Below, piece after piece: positions 6,263-8,620 of a stretch of 8,620 bases of DNA. Position numbers and translations under genes: made by a program. The notes beneath the pieces were generated by a model. It had not been told where the DNA came from and did no database searches. It worked only from the letters and a program-made list of their open reading frames with translations. The stretch lies in contig JBJFFZ010000128.1 in assembly GCA_051892195.1 (NCBI GenBank), positions 1 to 8,620 on the forward strand, written 5' to 3'. This DNA comes from CAKQOE01 sp051892195. Its GTDB lineage: Bacteria > Bacillota > Clostridia > Peptostreptococcales > Anaerovoracaceae. Positions within the stretch are counted from its first letter, which is position 1. Each line of letters begins with the position of its first letter.

Positions 6263-6285
6263 TATGCAAATATTCTATCTGCATA
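6263..6285. promoter_or_regulatory. Dyad at the start of the small Cys gene transcript
   Basis: TATGCA (6263-6268) and TGCATA (6280-6285) form a 6-bp perfect inverted repeat with an 11-base spacer, beginning one base past the -10 hexamer of the minus-strand promoter and covering the predicted start of transcription (about 6280). This is a typical place for a repressor operator. A protein cannot be named; the DUF134 protein next door is one candidate. Confidence 0.35.
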
Positions 6286-6286
6286 T

Positions 6287-6315
6287 ATTTAAATACAGAT
6301 TTAAGCTCCTGTCAA
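6287..6315 (-). promoter_or_regulatory. Promoter of the small Cys protein gene
   Basis: On the minus strand a perfect TTGACA (6315-6310) is followed after 17 bp by TTAAAT (6292-6287). Start of transcription is predicted near 6280, giving a leader of about 57 nt. It begins just 6 bp beyond the DUF134 stop codon, so the small gene can be expressed apart from the cluster. Confidence 0.65.
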
Positions 6316-6323
6316 TCCATCCG

Positions 6324-6746
6324 TTAAATTTTGCAGACTTTTTCCTGAGAAGGCTTCTCCAGCGTGCTGATGATACAGCTTTCGGTTCTGAATTCACATT
6401 CGCAGCCGAAGGACTTCTTCGGACAGTAGGAGACTCTGCAGCAGGTGTTACTGTTTTCACAGATTTTGTAATTGCCACCGGAAATTTCCAGCGCAGTACC
6501 GGCGATCAGAAATTCGGCAATTTTTTTTCTGGCGTCCGTGTAAAGCCGCTGTACGGTGGTACGGGCTACGTGCATCTGGGATGCACACTGCTCCTGGGTC
6601 AGACCGATATAGTCGATGAGACGGACGGTCTCAAATTCTTCCAGTGAGATAATCTGAGGGTCAGCGGAGCTGTCGCCCCCCTCACAGGAAAATCTGTTCT
6701 TTTCCGGCAGAGCGCATATTCGTTTGCATTTTTCCGGTCTTGCCAT
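6324..6746 (-). CDS. DUF134 (UPF0251) family DNA-binding protein
   Basis: This 140-residue protein starts MARPEKCKRICALPE, the hallmark of the DUF134/UPF0251 family. ISLEEFETVRLIDYIGLTQE (33-52) leads into a sigma-region-4-like helix-turn-helix (about 49-77, ending YTDARKKIAEFL), then GTALEISGGNYK. The family is widespread in anaerobes and is presumed to regulate transcription, but targets are unknown. Unusual here is the C-terminal third: 8 of the 12 cysteines fall between residues 96 and 138 (C96, C102, C103, C108, C115, C117, C124, C138), suggesting a metal- or redox-responsive segment. GGAG (6758-6755) lies eight bases before the ATG. It follows the NifX-like gene by only 18 bp on the same strand, so the two share a transcript; DUF134 genes often sit beside this kind of gene. 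It may sense a metal or cluster state and control the cluster, which is inference. Confidence 0.88.
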   Translation of the reverse strand: MARPEKCKRICALPEKNRFSCEGGDSSADPQIISLEEFETVRLIDYIGLTQEQCASQMHVARTTVQRLYTDARKKIAEFLIAGTALEISGGNYKICENSNTCCRVSYCPKKSFGCECEFRTESCIISTLEKPSQEKVCKI

Positions 6747-6764
6747 TGTTTCTTCTCCAGATTA

Positions 6765-7172
6765 TCAGTTGCTTCCGCAGCCTGTGCTGCTGCAGGAGCT
6801 GCATCCGCCGCTGCTGCATGAAAAACCGTTCTCTTCTTCGTGTTCGGCGCAGTTATAGTCCGCATCATACGCTAAAGTGCCCGCAAGATACGCATCCAAA
6901 GCGTCGTCGGCGTTGCCTGTAACTCCAGGGAACACCTTGATTTCCATGGCTTTCATGGCGTTCATGGCGCCGGAACCGATGCCGCCGCAGATCACAGCCT
7001 CGATGTGAAGCTGGTTCAGAGCCAGGGCAATGGCGCCGTGGCCCACCCCCTGGGTGCTCAGCAGCTTTGCATCAACAACGTTTCCTTCCTCTATCTCATA
7101 GATCTTGAACTGCGAAGTCTGCCCGAAATGCTGGAAAACGTCCCCGTCTTCGTAGGCTACAGCAAGTCTCAT
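6765..7172 (-). CDS. NifX/NifB-type iron-molybdenum cofactor domain protein
   Basis: This 135-residue protein has a single dinitrogenase iron-molybdenum cofactor biosynthesis domain at about residues 1-105: MRLAVAYEDGDVFQHFGQ at the start with the HFG motif at 15-17, then ICGGIGSGA (61-69), and FPGVTGNADDALDAYLAGTL. NifX, NafY and the NifB C-terminus use this fold to bind FeMo-cofactor or its precursors. No nif genes are present here, and stand-alone copies are common in non-fixing anaerobes, where they probably handle Fe-S or other metal clusters. After the domain comes a Cys/Ser/Gly tail with C108, C119, C124, C127 and C132, longer than the bare domain needs. A very strong AGGAGGAGG site precedes the ATG. 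It heads a minus-strand unit with the DUF134 gene and possibly the small Cys gene. Confidence 0.88.
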   Translation of the reverse strand: MRLAVAYEDGDVFQHFGQTSQFKIYEIEEGNVVDAKLLSTQGVGHGAIALALNQLHIEAVICGGIGSGAMNAMKAMEIKVFPGVTGNADDALDAYLAGTLAYDADYNCAEHEEENGFSCSSGGCSSCSSTGCGSN

Positions 7173-7188
7173 AGTTATTTCCTCCTCC

Positions 7189-7224
7189 TGTGGTAGTTGA
7201 TTGTTTACTCTCTATATTACCACA
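7189..7224 (-). promoter_or_regulatory. 5' leader stem of the NifX-like mRNA
   Basis: On the minus strand TGTGGTA (7224-7218) and TACCACA (7195-7189) are a 7-bp perfect inverted repeat around 22 bases. The left arm lies at the predicted 5' end of the mRNA and the right arm runs straight into the AGGAGGAGG ribosome site. The stem would place the mRNA's first bases beside the ribosome site, so it could stabilise the message or gate translation. Confidence 0.4.
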
Positions 7225-7231
7225 CAAAAAT

Positions 7232-7259
7232 ATCATACAACAATATGAACATATGTCAA
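7232..7259 (-). promoter_or_regulatory. Promoter of the NifX-like/DUF134 unit
   Basis: On the minus strand TTGACA (7259-7254) and TATGAT (7237-7232) are separated by 16 bp. Transcription should start near 7225, giving a leader of about 53 nt. The spacer contains overlapping TATG/CATA half sites (CATATG, TATGTTCATA) that could bind a regulator. Confidence 0.7.
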
Positions 7260-7326
7260 TAATGCGTTTTTATTTAAGGAAAGGGAGACATTTTGTGGAA
7301 ATCTGTTTTTTCTTCAGGTTCTGCGG

Positions 7327-7332
7327 TATAAT
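7327..7332 (+). promoter_or_regulatory. -10 element for the phosphopantetheinyl transferase gene
   Basis: A perfect TATAAT preceded by GG (7325-7332) lies at the position expected for a promoter reading into the transferase gene. No convincing -35 is found 16-18 bp upstream, so strength may depend on an activator or be low. Start of transcription is predicted near 7339. It diverges from the NifX-like promoter in the same intergenic region. Confidence 0.45.
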
Positions 7333-7394
7333 CATTTCAGGAAGATGATACTGTGAATCGAACAAACGTGGAGAAAAATACAGGCGGAACAGAT

Positions 7395-7961
7395 ATGGTG
7401 AAGATTTTCTGTGCAGAAATCCAGAACACACAGAGCAGCGCTCCGCTGCTGAAACAGGTGCTGACAGGCCCCTGCGGGCTTCCGCCGGAAGTCCGCATCG
7501 GTCGCACCCCGGAGGGGAAGCCCTTTGCGGATGCTCAAACAGATCTCAGCTTTTCCGTTTCCCACACAGGCAGCCTGTGGATCTGCGCCGTGGGACAGCA
7601 GCCTCTGGGCGTGGATGTGGAGTACGAGGACCGGCCCGTAAAAAACCCGAAACGCATTGCCCGGCGTTTTTTTTCCGTCCATGAGCAGAAGGTGCTGCAG
7701 GAGGGCGGCTTTTCGCCCCGGCTGTTTCTTGAACTGTGGACCAGAAAAGAAGCCTTTCTGAAGCTGCAGGGCACGGGACTGCTTCACACGCCCGCGGCTT
7801 CAGACCGGCTGGACCCGGGCAGGGTATTTTACTGTGAGGATCCCCCGGCAGCCCGGGCCCTTGCACAGCAGGCAGGGCGTCCCGTGGTGTTCAGCCTGTG
7901 CTGCGCAAAACCCGTCTCCCGGATTCTGGTGATCCCCGGGGATCAGTGGCGCAGCGATTGA
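7395..7961 (+). CDS. 4'-phosphopantetheinyl transferase, Sfp type
   Basis: This 188-residue enzyme moves the phosphopantetheine arm of coenzyme A to a conserved serine of a carrier protein. The ordered family motifs are present: GKPFAD (41-46), SVSHTG (54-59), GVDVE (72-76, Mg-binding D74 and E76) and WTRKEAFLKLQG (115-126, E119 and K123). It belongs to the Sfp class, with two ACPS half domains in one chain, not the 120-residue AcpS class; the length is a little below that of B. subtilis Sfp (224). Start choice: ATG at 7395 opens with MVKIFCAEI, the usual first strand; a GTG at 7353 with AGGAAG eight bases upstream would add 14 polar residues and is also possible. No carrier protein, NRPS or polyketide gene lies in the window, so the partner is elsewhere. 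recX follows after 25 bp, probably co-transcribed. Confidence 0.9.
   Translation: MVKIFCAEIQNTQSSAPLLKQVLTGPCGLPPEVRIGRTPEGKPFADAQTDLSFSVSHTGSLWICAVGQQPLGVDVEYEDRPVKNPKRIARRFFSVHEQKVLQEGGFSPRLFLELWTRKEAFLKLQGTGLLHTPAASDRLDPGRVFYCEDPPAARALAQQAGRPVVFSLCCAKPVSRILVIPGDQWRSD
7930..7945. repeat. 16-bp perfect palindrome in the transferase gene end
   Basis: TGATCCCCGGGGATCA reads the same on both strands without a spacer and contains two GATC sites. It lies within the last codons of the transferase, about 16-31 bp before its stop. There is no T run, so it is not a terminator. It may be a chance effect of G+C-rich coding sequence or a protein-binding site. Confidence 0.5.
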
Positions 7962-7986
7962 TTACAGCAGGTTCTATATATACAGT

Positions 7987-8601
7987 ATGAAGAAAATGGA
8001 GGATCGTGCATCAAAGATGAATGATAAGGAGAAAATACGGGAGGCTGCTCTGAAGCTTCTGGATTATCAGGATCGCACCAGCGCCGAGCTTTGCCGGAAG
8101 CTGGAACAGAAGGATCTGGATCCGGCCCTTGTGCGCCAGGTGGCGGATGAGCTTGCGGAAAGCGGTCTCATCGATGATGCCCGTTATGCCAGATTGTATT
8201 GTCAGTCAAAGCTGAGCTGCGGAAAGGGCAGCCGATGGATCCGTCAGAAGCTGAAGGAAAAGGGGGTGTCTTCCTGCGTGATTGAGGAATCCCTGAAAGC
8301 CCTTCAGGAGGAAGACCTGGTGGAAGACGAGTCCATTCTCTGTCTGCGAAAGGCCCTGTCCCTCTGCGGTCTTTCGGACCGGTTTGAAGTGACGGAGGAC
8401 GGCTGTTTTGCTCCCCTGACAGAAATGCCGGCAGAGCCGGTTGATTATTTCGGCAGAAAGCTGGATCCGGAAGAAAAGGACCGGATGCGGATTCGAAAGG
8501 AACGGGAAAAAGCAAAGGCGTCCCTTGCAAGAAGGCTGATTTCCGCCGGGTATCCCTCCGGTGCAGTGTCTGACGCAGTGAGAAAAATCGGAGAACTTTG
8601 A
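7987..8601 (+). CDS. recX: RecX family regulatory protein
   Basis: This 204-residue RecX-type protein is built from three-helix repeats. RecX binds RecA filaments and limits or modulates strand exchange in the cytoplasm. The first repeat, about 17-70, contains ALKLLDYQDRTSAELCRKLE and the hallmark GLIDDARYAR (60-69). The second (about 71-106) contains KGSRWIRQKLKEKGV, and a third lies at 174-204 (KASLARRLISAGYPSGAVSD). Between repeats two and three, residues about 126-172 form a polar insertion not seen in the 150-170 residue RecX proteins. Start is uncertain: ATGs at 7987, 7996 and 8017 are in frame, the last giving the usual N-terminus with GGAGG 14 bases upstream; none has an ideally spaced site. 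The gene follows the transferase by 25 bp. recA is not in the window. Confidence 0.88.
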   Translation: MKKMEDRASKMNDKEKIREAALKLLDYQDRTSAELCRKLEQKDLDPALVRQVADELAESGLIDDARYARLYCQSKLSCGKGSRWIRQKLKEKGVSSCVIEESLKALQEEDLVEDESILCLRKALSLCGLSDRFEVTEDGCFAPLTEMPAEPVDYFGRKLDPEEKDRMRIRKEREKAKASLARRLISAGYPSGAVSDAVRKIGEL

Positions 8602-8620
8602 TTTTTCGCATTGACAGAAG

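Noticed and set aside
6240..6647. 135-residue plus-strand frame antisense to the DUF134 gene
   Set aside because: DUF134 motifs on the minus strand are clear and have a ribosome site; this frame has neither.
8611..8616. TTGACA at the right edge as a -35 element
   Set aside because: The matching -10 would lie outside the window, so it cannot be supported.

Overview
The window looks like chromosomal DNA of a Bacillota bacterium, most likely a Clostridia member related to Lachnospiraceae. The evidence is purine-rich Shine-Dalgarno sites, sigma-A type promoters (TTGACA/TATAAT and GG-TATAAT forms), short intergenic gaps with hairpin/T-run terminators, and a DUF5685 + J-domain gene pair that I associate with this group. 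The placement is by gene content only. There are no rRNA, tRNA, CRISPR or insertion-sequence features.

Left part (1-2650, + strand): a terminator of an upstream unit, then a consensus promoter driving a hipB-hipA type II toxin-antitoxin pair (start codon directly after stop codon), followed 28 bp later by a stand-alone NAD(P)HX epimerase (nnrE) lacking the usual fused dehydratase. The hipBA genes are visibly more A+T-rich than the rest, which suggests acquisition.

Middle part (2609-5953, + strand): a sodium:alanine/glycine symporter (AgcS family) with its own promoter, which lies inside the loop of the preceding terminator. Next come a strong terminator and a two-gene unit of a DUF5685 protein and a J-domain/TPR-like protein with an extraordinary cysteine tail, joined by an ATGA overlap. 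The DUF5685 start has no ribosome binding site and lies where transcription should start, so it may be a leaderless mRNA.

Right part: a minus-strand cluster (7172 to 5996) encodes a NifX/NifB-type iron-molybdenum-cofactor-domain protein, a DUF134 (UPF0251) helix-turn-helix protein and a small CxxCxxxCxxxC protein with an acidic tail. It converges on the DUF5685-J unit at a shared 12-bp bidirectional terminator. Divergently from it run an Sfp-type phosphopantetheinyl transferase and recX.

The theme worth following is cysteine: four neighbouring proteins (J-domain protein, small protein, DUF134 protein, NifX-like protein) carry dense cysteine clusters, three of them as C-terminal tails. This hints at a metal or iron-sulfur handling neighbourhood. 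That functional link is inference. The best candidates for undescribed biology are the DUF5685-J pair and the NifX/DUF134/small-Cys cluster.
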